A stretch of DNA of 64,000 nt from positions 226,923,331-226,987,330 of the forward strand of contig CM077034.1 in assembly GCA_039090855.1 (NCBI GenBank). The letters run 5' to 3'. Made by a program: the position numbers and the translations under genes. This document shows, piece after piece, positions 13,294 through 24,250 of this stretch. This DNA comes from Macrothele yani. Lineage: Eukaryota; Arthropoda; Arachnida; Araneae; Macrothelidae. How positions within the stretch are numbered: the first letter of the stretch is position 1; each line of letters begins with the position of its first letter. The notes below the pieces were generated by a model that saw only the letters and a list, made by a program, of their open reading frames with translations, was not told the DNA's origin and did no database searches.

Positions 13294-13376
13294 GCACGGC
13301 GGATATTTAGTGGATCGAACCTGAGGTTCTTTCCGTGGCAGTCACGAACGTTGCCCACTAGGCCATCCGCGGCCCC

Positions 13377-13901
13377 ATGGTAAATACTTAACTTCGCCGT
13401 AGTAAAATATATATTTTCTAGATTTTGATTCTATGATCACTTATGTATTGCTTTTAATTATGTGAGCAGTTTCTTCCGGTAAGTATCCTCGATAAATTTA
13501 GTACTCAGGGGAAAAAAGTGCAAAATCTTCAAATGAGAAATGTTGACGATATCAAATCAAGTTAAATCAAATGTCTGTCTTCGGGTGTCTGTTTTCGAGC
13601 TTCATATCAAGCTCTTTAATTCCTTAATACAATAATTTTTGAGAAAGTGGAAAAACAAGTGTGTTTACATTTTTCTAGTTTTAAATATTTCAGCAATATT
13701 GTTTCTTTTTTGTGTCTTGTCTTTTAAACTCAAGAAGCAAGCATACTTTACAAAAGAAAGAAAACTTACCTTACTAAAATCTGGATTCCCTTCTAACGTT
13801 CTTCTTAGCGAATATTTCAATCAGTTTCGTCACGTCTCGTTTTCTGGCTCGGTCATTTTGAATGCTTATCATCGCAAGTCCATTAAGCCTACTTTGAGTG
13901 T
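13377..13901. other. Spacer between opposed SINEs, no gene seen
   Basis: AT-rich sequence between the two inverted SINE copies. It contains short open frames without recognisable domains, and I see no TIR, tRNA fold or repeat beyond short A/T tracts. Confidence 0.6.
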
Positions 13902-14191
13902 GCGATGCCCGAAGGTAGAAACCTCAGGTTCGATCCCTGGCAGGTACGAACGCTCGAACCACTAAATATCCGCTGTGCGTCGGATGGACACGTTAAGTCG
14001 TCGGACCCCGGGTGCTATCCCCGGTAATAAATAAGGGCGTTTCGTTTTCCTCCCCCCCCCCCTTTTAACCTCGCTTCCGTATCAGTTTCCTATCGGGCAC
14101 TCTAGCCCAAATCTCCTAGCTTCCCTATTTCTAAGGGTTGTTTAAGATCTGGGATCAGACACTCCCTTCCTAAAATCCTCTACGTATGATC
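13902..14191 (+). mobile_element. tRNA-derived SINE (family 2), right copy, uninterrupted
   Basis: Plus-strand copy of the SINE at 12902-13376. It keeps the B-box arm (GGTTCGATCCCTGGCAGG), the CACGTTAAGTCGTCGGACC body and the same tail, but the A-box half of the head is decayed. The stretch CCGCTGTGCGTCGG near 13966-13980 is the empty-site equivalent of the solo-LTR insertion. Confidence 0.72.
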
Positions 14192-14287
14192 TTATCTGAT
14201 CTCTAATCGGCGCGCAAATAAAAGTCTGTGCCAATGGGGCCCCTTAGTTCAAAAACTTTCGAATCCAAAAGACAAAAAATTTAAGAC

Positions 14288-14426
14288 AATTTTTTTTTTT
14301 TTAGAGCAATTAGAAAACCTCTTGTCTAAAATTAAATTCCTAAATAAAAAAAAAATGAAAAAAATACATACATAGATCTGGGTCCCCTGAAATTCATCCC
14401 CCCCCCCCACACACACACACACGCGC
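14288..14426. repeat. Low-complexity block (A/T runs, C run, CA repeat)
   Basis: Consecutive homopolymer runs of T and A, then a C run followed by a CA microsatellite, just inside the right end of the hAT-like insertion. Short predicted frames here are not supported as genes. Confidence 0.85.
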
Positions 14427-14453
14427 AACGCTGGTGCTATCTTTACGCCCCTG

Positions 14454-17400
14454 AGTGTGTGAATCATACTGGGAAGGTTAAAGAAAGTTTTTTTACAATT
14501 TCCTAAAAATTCTTAAAGAAATTAATTTTTTTAATTAATTTGAAAGAAACTGAGAGTTGTGATATACAGGCTCCAGGTTACGATGTCGTTGATTAATTCG
14601 TTATAAAAATATCGACTTAAAGGTGAGAGAACAAAGGATGTGGATCATTTAAGGAAGCTGAAAGAAAGCTTCTCTAGATTTTTCTAAGAATTCTAGAGAA
14701 ACTTAATTTTCTAATGAATTTGAACGAAAGTGAGAGATGTGTTATACACGCTACAGGGTTTGGCGTCGTTGATTAATTCGTTATAAAAATATCGACTTAA
14801 AGGTGAGAGAACAAAGGATGTGGATCATTTAAGGAAGCTGAAAGAAAGCTTCTCTAGATTTTTCTAAGAATTCTAGAGAAACTTAATTTTCTAATGAATT
14901 TGAACGAAAGTGAGAGATGTGTTATACACGCTACAGGGTTTGGCGTCGTTGATTAATTCGTTATAAAAATATCGACTTAAAGGTGAGAGAACAAAGGATG
15001 TGGATCATTTAAGGAAGCTGAAAGAAAGCTTCTCTAGATTTTTCTAAGAATTCTAGAGAAACTTAATTTTCTAATGAATTTGAACGAAAGTGAGAGATGT
15101 GTTATACACGCTACAGGGTTTGGCGTCGTTGATTAATTCGTTATAAAAATTTCGACTTAAAGGTGAGAGAACAAAGGATGTGGATCATTTAAGGAAGCTG
15201 AAAGAAAGCTTCTCTAGATTTTTCTAAGAATTCTAGAGAAACTTAATTTTCTAATGAATTTGAACGAAAGTGAGAGATGTGTTATACACGCTACAGGGTT
15301 TGGCGTCGTTGATTAATTCGTTATAAAAATATCGACTTAAAGGTGAGAGAACAAAGGATGTGGATCATTTAAGGAAGCTGAAAGAAAGCTTCTCTAGATT
15401 TTTCTAAGAATTCTAGAGAAACTTAATTTTCTAATGAATTTGAACGAAAGTGAGAGATGTGTTATACACGCTACAGGGTTTGGCGTCGTTGATTAATTCG
15501 TTATAAAAATTTCGACTTAAAGGTGAGAGAACAAAGGATGTGGATCATTTAAGGAAGCTGAAAGAAAGCTTCTCTAGATTTTTCTAAGAATTCTAGAGAA
15601 ACTTAATTTTCTAATGAATTTGAACGAAAGTGAGAGATGTGTTATACACGCTACAGGGTTTGGCGTCGTTGATTAATTCGTTATAAAAATATCGACTTAA
15701 AGGTGAGAGAACAAAGGATGTGGATCATTTAAGGAAGCTGAAAGAAAGCTTCTCTAGATTTTTCTAAGAATTCTAGAGAAACTTAATTTTCTAATGAATT
15801 TGAACGAAAGTGAGAGATGTGTTATACACGCTACAGGGTTTGGCGTCGTTGATTAATTCGTTATAAAAATATCGACTTAAAGGTGAGAGAACAAAGGATG
15901 TGGATCATTTAAGGAAGCTGAAAGAAAGCTTCTCTAGATTTTTCTAAGAATTCTAGAGAAACTTAATTTTCTAATGAATTTGAACGAAAGTGAGAGATGT
16001 GTTATACACGCTACAGGTTTTGGCGTCGTTGATTAATTCGTTATAAAAATATCGACTTAAAGGTGAGAGAACAAAGGATGTGGATCATTTAAGGAAGCTG
16101 AAAGAAAGCTTCTCTAGATTTTTCTAAGAATTCTAGAGAAACTTAATTTTCTAATGAATTTGAAACAAAGTGAGAGATCTGTTATACACGCTCCAGGTTT
16201 TGAAATATCGCCCTAGAGGTAAGCGAACAGTGTAAACCATATAAGGACGATGAAAGAAAGTTTCTCTAGAATTTTCTAAGAATTCTAGAAGTTTTGTTCA
16301 ATTTCTAATTTGAACGAAACTGAGAGTTGTGTTATACAGGTTTTGGCGTCGTTGATTAATTCGTTATAAAAATATCGACTTAAGGTGAGAGAACAAAGGA
16401 TGTGGATCATTTAAGGAAGCTGAAAGAAAGCTTCTCTAGATTTTTCTAAGAATTCTAGAGAAACTTAATTTTCTAATGAATTTGAACGAAAGTGAGAGAT
16501 GTGTTATACACGCTACAGGGTTTGGCGTCGTTGATTAATTCGTTATAAAAATATCGACTTAAAGGTGAGAGAACAAAGGATGTGGATCATTTAAGGAAGC
16601 TGAAAGAAAGCTTCTCTAGATTTTTCTAAGAATTCTAGAGAAACTTAATTTTCTAATGAATTTGAAACAAAGTGAGAGATCTGTTATACACGCTCCAGGT
16701 TTTGAAATATCGCCCTAGAGGTAAGCGAACAGTGTAAACCATATAAGGACGATGAAAGAAAGTTTCTCTAGAATTTTCTAAGAATTCTAGAAGTTTTGTT
16801 CAATTTCTAATTTGAACGAAACTGAGAGTTGTGTTATACAGGTTTTGGCGTCGTTGATTAATTCGTTATAAAAATATCGACTTAAGGTGAGAGAACAAAG
16901 GATGTGGATCATTTAAGGAAGCTGAAAGAAAGCTTCTCTAGATTTTTCTAAGAATTCTAGAGAAACTTAATTTTCTAATGAATTTGAATGAAAGTGAGAG
17001 ATGTGTTATACATGCTACAGGTTTTGATGTCGGTGATTAATTCTCTATAAAAATATCGACTTAGAGGTAAGCGGACATTGTAAACCATATAAGGACGATG
17101 AAAGAAAGTTTCTCTAGAATTTTCTAAAGAATTCTAGAAGTTTCGTTCAATTTCTAATTTGAACAAAACCGAGAGTTGTGTAATACACGCTACAGGTTTT
17201 GACGGCGGAAATTAATTCGCTATAAAAAATATCGACTTAAAGGTGAGAGAACAAAGGATGTGGATCATTTAAGGAAGCTGAAAGTTTCTCTAGATTTTTC
17301 TAAGAATTCTAGAAAAACTTAATTTTCTAATGAATTTGAACCAAAGTGAGAGATGTATTATACACGCTCCAGGTTTTGAAATATCGACTTAGAGGTAAGC

Positions 17401-19718
17401 GGACAGTGTAAACCATATAAGGACGATGAAAGAAAGTTTCTCTAGAATTTTCTAAGAATTCTAGAAGTTTCGTTCAATTTCTAATTTGAACGAAACTGAG
17501 AGTTGTGTTATACAGGCTACAGGTTTTGGCGTCGTTCATTCTTTCGTTATAAAAATATCGACTTAAAGGTGAGAGAACAAAGGATGTGGATCATTTAAGG
17601 AAGCTGAAAGAAAGCTTCTCTAGATTTTTCTAAGAATTCTAGAGAAACTTAATTTTCTAATGAATTTGAATGAAAGTGAGAGATGTGTTATACATGCTAC
17701 AGGTTTTGATGTCGGTGATTAATTCTCTATAAAAATATCGACTTAGAGGTAAGCGGACATTGTAAACCATATAAGGACGATGAAAGAAAGTTTCTCTAGA
17801 ATTTTCTAAAGAATTCTAGAAGTTTCGTTCAATTTCTAATTTGAACAAAACCGAGAGTTGTGTAATACACGCTACAGGTTTTGACGGCGGAAATTAATTC
17901 GCTATAAAAAATATCGACTTAAAGGTGAGAGAACAAAGGATGTGGATCATTTAAGGAAGCTGAAAGTTTCTCTAGATTTTTCTAAGAATTCTAGAAAAAC
18001 TTAATTTTCTAATGAATTTGAACCAAAGTGAGAGATGTATTATACACGCTCCAGGTTTTGAAATATCGACTTAGAGGTAAGCGGACAGTGTAAACCATAT
18101 AAGGACGATGAAAGAAAGTTTCTCTAGAATTTTCTAAGAATTCTAGAAGTTTCGTTCAATTTCTAATTTGAACGAAACTGAGAGTTGTGTTATACAGGCT
18201 ACAGGTTTTGGCGTCGTTCATTCTTTCGTTATAAAAATATCGACTTAAAGGTGAGAGAACAAAGGATGTGGATCATTTAAGGAAGCTGAAAGAAAGTTTC
18301 TCTAGATTTTTCTAAGCATTCTTGAAAAACTTAATTTTCTAATGAATTTGAACGAAAGTGAGAGATGTGTTATACACGCTACACGGTTTGGCGTCGTTGA
18401 TTAATTCGTTATAAAAATATCGACTTAAAGGTGAGAGAACAAAGGATGTGGATCATTTAAGGAAGCTGAAAGAAAGTTTCTCTAGATTTTTCTAAGCATT
18501 CTAGAAAAACTGAATTTTCTAATGAATTTGAACGAAAGTGAGAGATGTGTTATACACGCTACAGGGTTTGGCGTCGTTGATTAATTCGTTATAAAAATAT
18601 CGACTTAAAGGTGAGAGAACAAAGGATGTGGATCATTTAAGGAAGCTGAAAGAAAGTTTCTCTAGATTTTTCTAAGAATTCTAGAAAAATTTAATTTTCT
18701 AATGAATTTGAACCAAAGTGAGAGATGTGTTATACACGCTCCAGGTTTTGAAATATCGACTTAGAGGTGAGCGGACAGTGTAAACCATATAAGGACGATG
18801 AAAGAAAGTTTCTCTAGAATTTCCTAAGAATTCTAGAAGTTTCGTTCAATTTCTAATTTGAACGAAACTGAGAGTTGTGTTATACAGGCTACAGGTTTTG
18901 GCGTCGTTCATTCTTTCGTTATAAAAATATCGACTTAAAGGTGAGAGAACAAAGGATGTGGATCATTTAAGGAAGCTGAAAGAAAGTTTCTCTAGATTTT
19001 TCTAAGCATTCTTGAAAAACTTAATTTTCTAATGAATTTGAACGAAAGTGAGAGATGTGTTATACACGCTACACGGTTTGGCGTCGTTGATTAATTCGTT
19101 ATAAAAATATCGACTTAAAGGTGAGAGAACAAAGGATGTGGATCATTTAAGGAAGCTGAAAGAAAGTTTCTCTAGATTTTTCTAAGCATTCTAGAAAAAC
19201 TGAATTTTCTAATGAATTTGAACGAAAGTGAGAGATGTGTTATACACGCTACAGGGTTTGGCGTCGTTGATTAATTCGTTATAAAAATATCGACTTAAAG
19301 GTGAGAGAACAAAGGATGTGGATCATTTAAGGAAGCTGAAAGAAAGTTTCTCTAGATTTTTCTAAGAATTCTAGAAAAACTTAATTTTCTAATGAATTTG
19401 AACCAAAGTGAGAGATGTGTTACACACGCTCCAGGTTTTGATGTCGGTGATTAATTCTCTATAAAAATATCGACTTAGAGGTAAGCTGACAGTGTAAACC
19501 ATATAAGGACGATGAAAGAAAGTTTCTCTAGAATTTTCTAAGAATTCTAGAAGTTTCGTTCAATTTCTAATTTGAACGAAACTGAGAGTCGTGTTATACA
19601 GGCTACAGGTTTTGGCGTCGTTGATTAATTCGTTATAAAAATATCGACTTAAAGGTGAGATGACAAACAGTGTGAATCATTTAAGGAAGCTGAAAGAAGA
19701 CTTCTCTAGAAATTTCTA
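14454..19718. repeat. Satellite block 2: 180-bp monomers and higher-order units
   Basis: The array resumes with monomers related to block 1 but of different length. From about 14601 to 16200 the period is exactly 180 bp, with a 360-bp sub-period marked by an AAAAATTTCG variant seen near 15148 and again near 15508. From 16201 to 19718, 180-type monomers alternate with shorter monomers (about 165 bp) carrying GAGGTAAGCGGACAGTGTAA. These form larger repeating units of about 502, 682 and 690 bp. The 180-bp type carries an inverted pair, TTCTCTAGA and TCTAGAGAA, and lacks the CGACTTA hairpin of block 1. Some short monomers contain GACGGCGGAAATTAATTCGC, as in the minority subtype of block 1, so the blocks share history. 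Confidence 0.95.
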
Positions 19719-20734
19719 TGCTCACCTACAAGTAATGCCAGCGAAAGTGTAGTAAAAAAAAAAAGCACAAAAACAACGGCAGACGGAAGTTTAATTTGTT
19801 CATTTTTGCAACCGGTTCGGTTTCGTAATTCAGCGACGCAGATGGGACCTAATCAGCTTTACTTCAGATACGGAGTTGGTAAGATTCGAGGAGTATTTTC
19901 CAGAATATGCTTTCACCAACGAGCTGGGAGTCACAGGGATGTAATTACTTTGATTTGTTTTTACCGGACATGTTTGAAAAGTCTGGGCAACTGCTCCTGC
20001 GAGAGAGAGTGAGTGGATTACGTCACTACGCGTCCCACCTACGGAATAACTCGCTAGGCCGCCATGTTGTTTCAGTCAAGGCTGCCGCTAAATATACCCC
20101 CGCGATCCGACTTCTACTACGCATGCTCCTACTGAGCCAGTTCTCGTCAACTTTGAGACAGCGGCACGTCGAAGCGAATTCCCTCTCTCTTTCTGTGTAT
20201 AACAACCTCAGTCTGAAGACGCTCGTGCTTCCCTTAAGGATTCCAAACCAAACTTCTCTTCTGGTAAGTCAACGATTACTTTTTCCCAGTTTGAAATCTT
20301 CGCAGTTGACGCTTTTTCATGCGCTTAACAATGTTGAGCGCATTCCATTACCGACGCGAATAATTCACTATGATTTATGTCTGCGTTTTCTCTCAGGTGT
20401 TGAGAAAATACCCCACGCTTTTCTCACCCTCCGCTTCGTTGGCGAAATGAAAATAAGTTTAACTTAAACCAAATCCAAAAGAAAAAACAAAGTGCGCATT
20501 ATTTTCTTATTTTCTTTCCACAAGGATTTTTTTTTTTTTTTGTCCTTACTTTATTTCTCCTCAGGACAGGAGCGTTTATAGAATTTTTCTTGGGGGAGGA
20601 AGTGGGCGACGAGGGGGGGGGGTTGAATACTGCATCTACACATGGAAGTAATTACTATATATAGTACCAGTGGCGCACCGTGGAATTCCTGTTGGAGGGG
20701 GCTAGATGTATATTCAAGTATGTGTGTAGTACAT
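19719..20734. other. Mostly unique sequence after the satellite
   Basis: Single-copy-looking DNA holding the promoter-like stretch at 19960-20263. The remainder has A/T tracts, a long T run near 20527, a G run near 20613, and a CAGTGGCGCACC motif at 20670. That motif resembles the start of a hAT-like terminal repeat, but I find no convincing partner. No coding frame resembles a known protein. Confidence 0.6.
19960..20263 (+). promoter_or_regulatory. Candidate promoter and first exon (weak)
   Basis: A locally GC-richer stretch contains GCCGCCATGTTG at 20058-20069, which fits the YY1 consensus often found near animal transcription starts. About 200 bp downstream is a consensus 5' splice site, CTG|GTAAGT, with the exon ending at 20263. 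The frame from the ATG in the YY1-like motif stops after about 24 codons, so this would be a non-coding first exon. No downstream coding exon is recognisable in the window, so this may be a decayed or chance arrangement. Confidence 0.3.
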
Positions 20735-21778
20735 GTCATCATTGTCAACCATTATCAATCCACTGCTGGACGAAGCTCTCCTCAAGTTTCCTCCACAACG
20801 GTCTGTCTTGTGCCAGTCTCCTCCATGTCACTCCCGCATACTTTCGAATTCCATCCACCCATCTCCCATGTGGTCTTCTTCTGGGTCTTTTCCTGTCCCT
20901 TGGAATCCAATCTAAAATTTCGGCTGTCCATCGATGGTCTGTCCTTCTGGCAGTATGTCCAGCCCATTGCCATTTCAGGGATTTAACTCTGATCATGATG
21001 TCTTGTCATTTTTCGGATCCACGAGTTCCTCTTCTTATCTGTCCTGGTTGCACCAAGCATGCACCTCTCCATGCTACTTTGAGTTGTCTGCAGCCTTTGT
21101 ATGTCTCTTTTAGCTAAGGTCCACGTCTCTGCACCATACGTAAGCACTGGAAGGATGCATTGATCAAACACTTTTCTTTTAAGACATAATGGCATATTGC
21201 TCTTAAAAATTATGTTGTTTCTTCCAAAAGCTCTCCAGGCAAGTTTTGTACGCCGATTAATTTCTTCATCAATGTGACCCTCACTTGATATCTGCTGTCC
21301 AAGATAAACGTACGTGTCTGTTATCTCCAGCTTTTGTCCATCAATCAATAAATCTTCATTTCTTGTAAAAGCATTGAACATCACTTTTGTCTTCTGAAAG
21401 TTCATTTTTAATCCCACTTCTTTACTCTTGTCAGCAAGTTCCTGGATCATACTCTGCAGCTCTGATGGGGTAGTTGCAAAAATGACTACGTCATCAGCGA
21501 AACGAAGGTAAGTTAGATAATCTCCATTAATATTTATCCCTTTGTTTTCCCAGTTCAGTGATTGAAAGCATTTTCCAATGTGGCATTAAAGAGCTTCGGA
21601 GATATGGTGTCACCTTGTCTCACTCCCTTTCCAATTTTTATGTGTGTTGTATTTTCAAACAGCCGAATCTTTGCACTTGCATTTTCATAGATGTTATTAA
21701 TAATATTAATGTATGCATCTCAATACCGCAGGATTTCAGAGCCATTGTAACTGCTGATGGTTTCACCGAATCAAAGGC
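20735..21778 (-). mobile_element. RTE/BovB-like LINE fragment a, 5' truncated, broken
   Basis: Minus-strand non-LTR retrotransposon remnant. It covers the second half of the reverse transcriptase, with a thumb-like segment (YLGQQISSEGHIDEEINRR), and the C-terminal region (WQWAGHTARR, RWVD, VQQWID), and ends in an ATGATG-type tail at 20735. An 8-bp loss near 21002, relative to the copy at 24251, shifts the frame. The 5' side stops at 21778, where a TA microsatellite begins. RTE-clade elements make a single endonuclease/reverse transcriptase protein and often end in short microsatellites, which fits. Confidence 0.88.
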
Positions 21779-21787
21779 ATATATATT

Positions 21788-21820
<33 letters not shown>

Positions 21821-21830
21821 GCATACAATA
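21779..21830. repeat. TA/TATG microsatellite
   Basis: A simple TA repeat grading into TATG repeats at the truncated 5' end of the RTE fragment. Confidence 0.9.
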
Positions 21831-23880
21831 TTCTATTAAGAAGATACCTAAGCAAAAAAATACATATATAATTTTGACTCACACCAAGCACAACATAGAA
21901 AGGGTTATGTATCTACCTGTGTGAGTAAAAGGAGAAAAGATAAAAAAATAAAATAAAACAACTGAATGTAGAAGGTGTCGAGAATACTGAGCCTTGGCTT
22001 TATCAAGGACCAGCAAAAACTCTGCATTTTCTCACTTCCACAAAGACCTAGTTGGAAATGGGTTTCTGCAAGGCCATAGATGCAAGTAACATTCCCACCA
22101 ATAATTGTTTTAAAAAATATATATATGTCATGTCCTCCGCAGAGTTGTATGACCTAGCACTAGTTAACAATTTCGCTTGCATCCATGAACCTTCCTGGCC
22201 CGACCCATGCTCTTCATCTGTTACTATTAAACAGAGAGAAGAAGATTAAAGAGAACTCAAGCTGTGAGAGTGACATAATAATTAGAAATAATTTTCAGCT
22301 ATAACGAAATGCCAAGTCGTTTGAGAGAGAATTTAAACCTGAAAAACAATGCAAAAGAAATCCAAATTTTTTCATTGCAATTAAAAAAGGAAATATTAAT
22401 TTTTAAAAAACAGATTTTTGAAAGAAAACTTGAGTCTAAAACCCCCTACTCTACAACTTATGACAGCACGAAAACGAGAATAAGTTAAAGACAATAATTA
22501 ACTAAAGAAAACTTTGTGAAAGTTATATGACTTAAACAGTTAGTTGCAATATGTACAAAGTATTTCAGCAGTGTTTTAAGTGCATAATTAATTAGTTATT
22601 AAGTACTTAACTACTTTGAAAATACAGCGCAAAGAAAAGGAACAAGCTTAGCCATCTGCTGTTCCTAGGTTCCCCAAAAGACGCGCAAAGTTACAAAGAA
22701 AAGAAAGAGTTAAAACCCGCAAAAATGTTAACAGACAAGCCAGTGCCTAAAAGCTGAAAAGCAAAAAAACAACAGAGAAAAAGTACATGAAGTACAAACA
22801 TTGAACTTATAAGACCAAAACCCAAATACAAGGAAGAGAGCTTACCTCTTGTGCGACGAAACTTTCTCCTAACAAGATTAAAACATGGCTGACCTCTTCC
22901 GCCACTCCCTAGTCGCTGGGGGGCAGTGTGGGTGGGGCTGATGGCCTCCTCATATATATACAGTAGATATGTATACTGTATATATAGTGCATAAGATAAA
23001 CAGATATAAATCAGACAGACGGGGCTTGGGGGGGGGAGTTGCGACGAAAAATGGAAGTCTTCGAAAAAAAAACAAAAAAATGGAAGTCCAGAAGAAAATT
23101 AGAGTTAATAAAAGATAGAGAAAAAAATAAAGTATTTTTTTTTTCTAATGCAAGTTGATGCATTTTTATTAAATTCAAGAATTTGTTTTTCTACTGTGAG
23201 TCGCATTTTAAGTGAAACCTTAAAAGTGAAACACTTTCGGGGAGGGGGGGGGACTGGTCCTCCCCTGTAAGTACGCCCGTGCCTCAGGAGTAGATGGAAC
23301 AGGGCAAAATTTTGACAATATCATTCTGGAAGTAGTTTTATTTTCTGTTTCCCATCAGGTGAGAAATGTGCGTTTTGACGCATTAAGTCGCAGTCTGCTT
23401 CCAGTAATTTAAATTATTTGATCGCGTTCTTCACGCTTCAAATTCAAATAATCCCGAAGGAAGAAATGCCGCCCGTGTCTTTTTCTCTGTTTTTTTTTTT
23501 TTTTTTAATTTCTTTTACACTTTGGAATTTCTTTTTACGTTTTCTTTCTTTATCTTGTTTTATTTCATCCCTGTTTAAGGGTCACATGGGTGGTAAGGCG
23601 TACAATTTGGACGCATTCATTCGTCGCAGTTTGCGCTTCACTTTGGAATTAAATTAAACAGTTTGAACTCGTGTTTGGTGTTTTAACTTCAAATAAATCG
23701 ACGAGAAAAGCATTAAAATTTTTTTTTTTTTACGATTTGTAACTTCCTTGAGTTTTCAAGAATCGCAATGGCTTTTTTAGCACGCTTTTTGTAAAAAAAA
23801 GATCGTGCTTATTTTATCGGTTTGCATTGGGAAACTTGAAATATGCGAAGGATGATCCTTTATTTCGTTTGGTTTTACAA
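21831..23880. other. AT-rich region without a recognisable gene
   Basis: About 2 kb of AT-rich sequence. It contains a 13-bp perfect inverted repeat (arms 22953-22965 and 22974-22986, 8-nt loop) in TA-rich DNA, G and T homopolymers, and from about 23340 motifs such as GACGCATT...GTCGCAGT that recur in the diverged repeat field to the right. On the minus strand, GGCGGAAG and CAGCCATG near 22880-22906 lie upstream of a consensus 5' splice site (AAGAG|GTAAGC, exon end 22846). This is a second weak promoter/first-exon candidate without supporting coding exons. Confidence 0.55.
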
Positions 23881-24250
23881 TGTACAATTTCACCGCTAGA
23901 GGGCGTAAACGCATATGATATCGAATTCAAAATACATTTTATTCCACATATTTGCTCCTAAACACCCGATTGAAAAAATTCTTTTACCTTTCGATTCCAT
24001 TTATTTCGAAGAGTATTTTAGGCATAGTTACTTTTTCAAGTTACGAGTAGGTTTTCCGCTAGGTGGCGTAAAAGAAAATTGCGTTTTTGCAGATATCTCT
24101 TCTTTTAAAACTCCGATTTTAATTTTTTTTTTTTTTTTTTCAGCGGATTCAGCTCCTGATGGAAAATCTTTTGCATATAATTTCTAATTTTTTTGGAAAA
24201 GAATACTTAGGTTACCATGGGGCGTACGTGTTCATTTTTTGCTTCTGATG

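Larger units (their letters stand above)
12902..13376 (-). mobile_element. tRNA-derived SINE (family 2), left copy, interrupted by a solo LTR
   Basis: Read on the minus strand, a tRNA-like head begins near 13376 with an A box (TGGCCTAGTGGG) and a B box (GGTTCGATCC). It is followed by a body containing CACGTTAAGCCGTCGGACC and a long 3' domain ending at the Tc1 boundary. A second, inverted copy at 13902-14191 shares roughly 200 bp of the tail, which creates a large inverted repeat. The solo LTR at 13114-13293 interrupts this copy. A GTTAAGCCGTCGG-like tail is familiar to me from arthropod SINEs; the family assignment is inference. Confidence 0.75.
11259..14453. mobile_element. hAT-like composite insertion between two satellite blocks
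   Basis: A 3.2-kb non-satellite segment interrupts the satellite. Its ends look like short terminal inverted repeats: CAGTGGCGTAAC on the left and TTACGCCCCTG on the right. The flanks resemble a decayed 8-bp target duplication (AGTGTAAA left, AGTGTGTG right, against AGTGTGAA in an uninterrupted monomer). CAG-starting ends with 8-bp duplications suit the hAT superfamily. No hAT transposase is visible inside; the interior is a nested Tc1, two opposed SINEs and low-complexity sequence, so it would be a non-autonomous carrier. The ends and duplication are imperfect, so a rearrangement boundary between satellite families remains possible. Confidence 0.5.

Noticed and set aside
1..19718. Hammerhead ribozyme in the satellite monomers
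   Set aside because: The required CTGANGA core and matching GAAA do not occur together on either strand of the monomer.
20669..23275. A second hAT-like element bounded by CAGTGGCGCACC and GTACGCCCGTG
   Set aside because: The ends are only loosely complementary and no 8-bp flanking duplication is visible.
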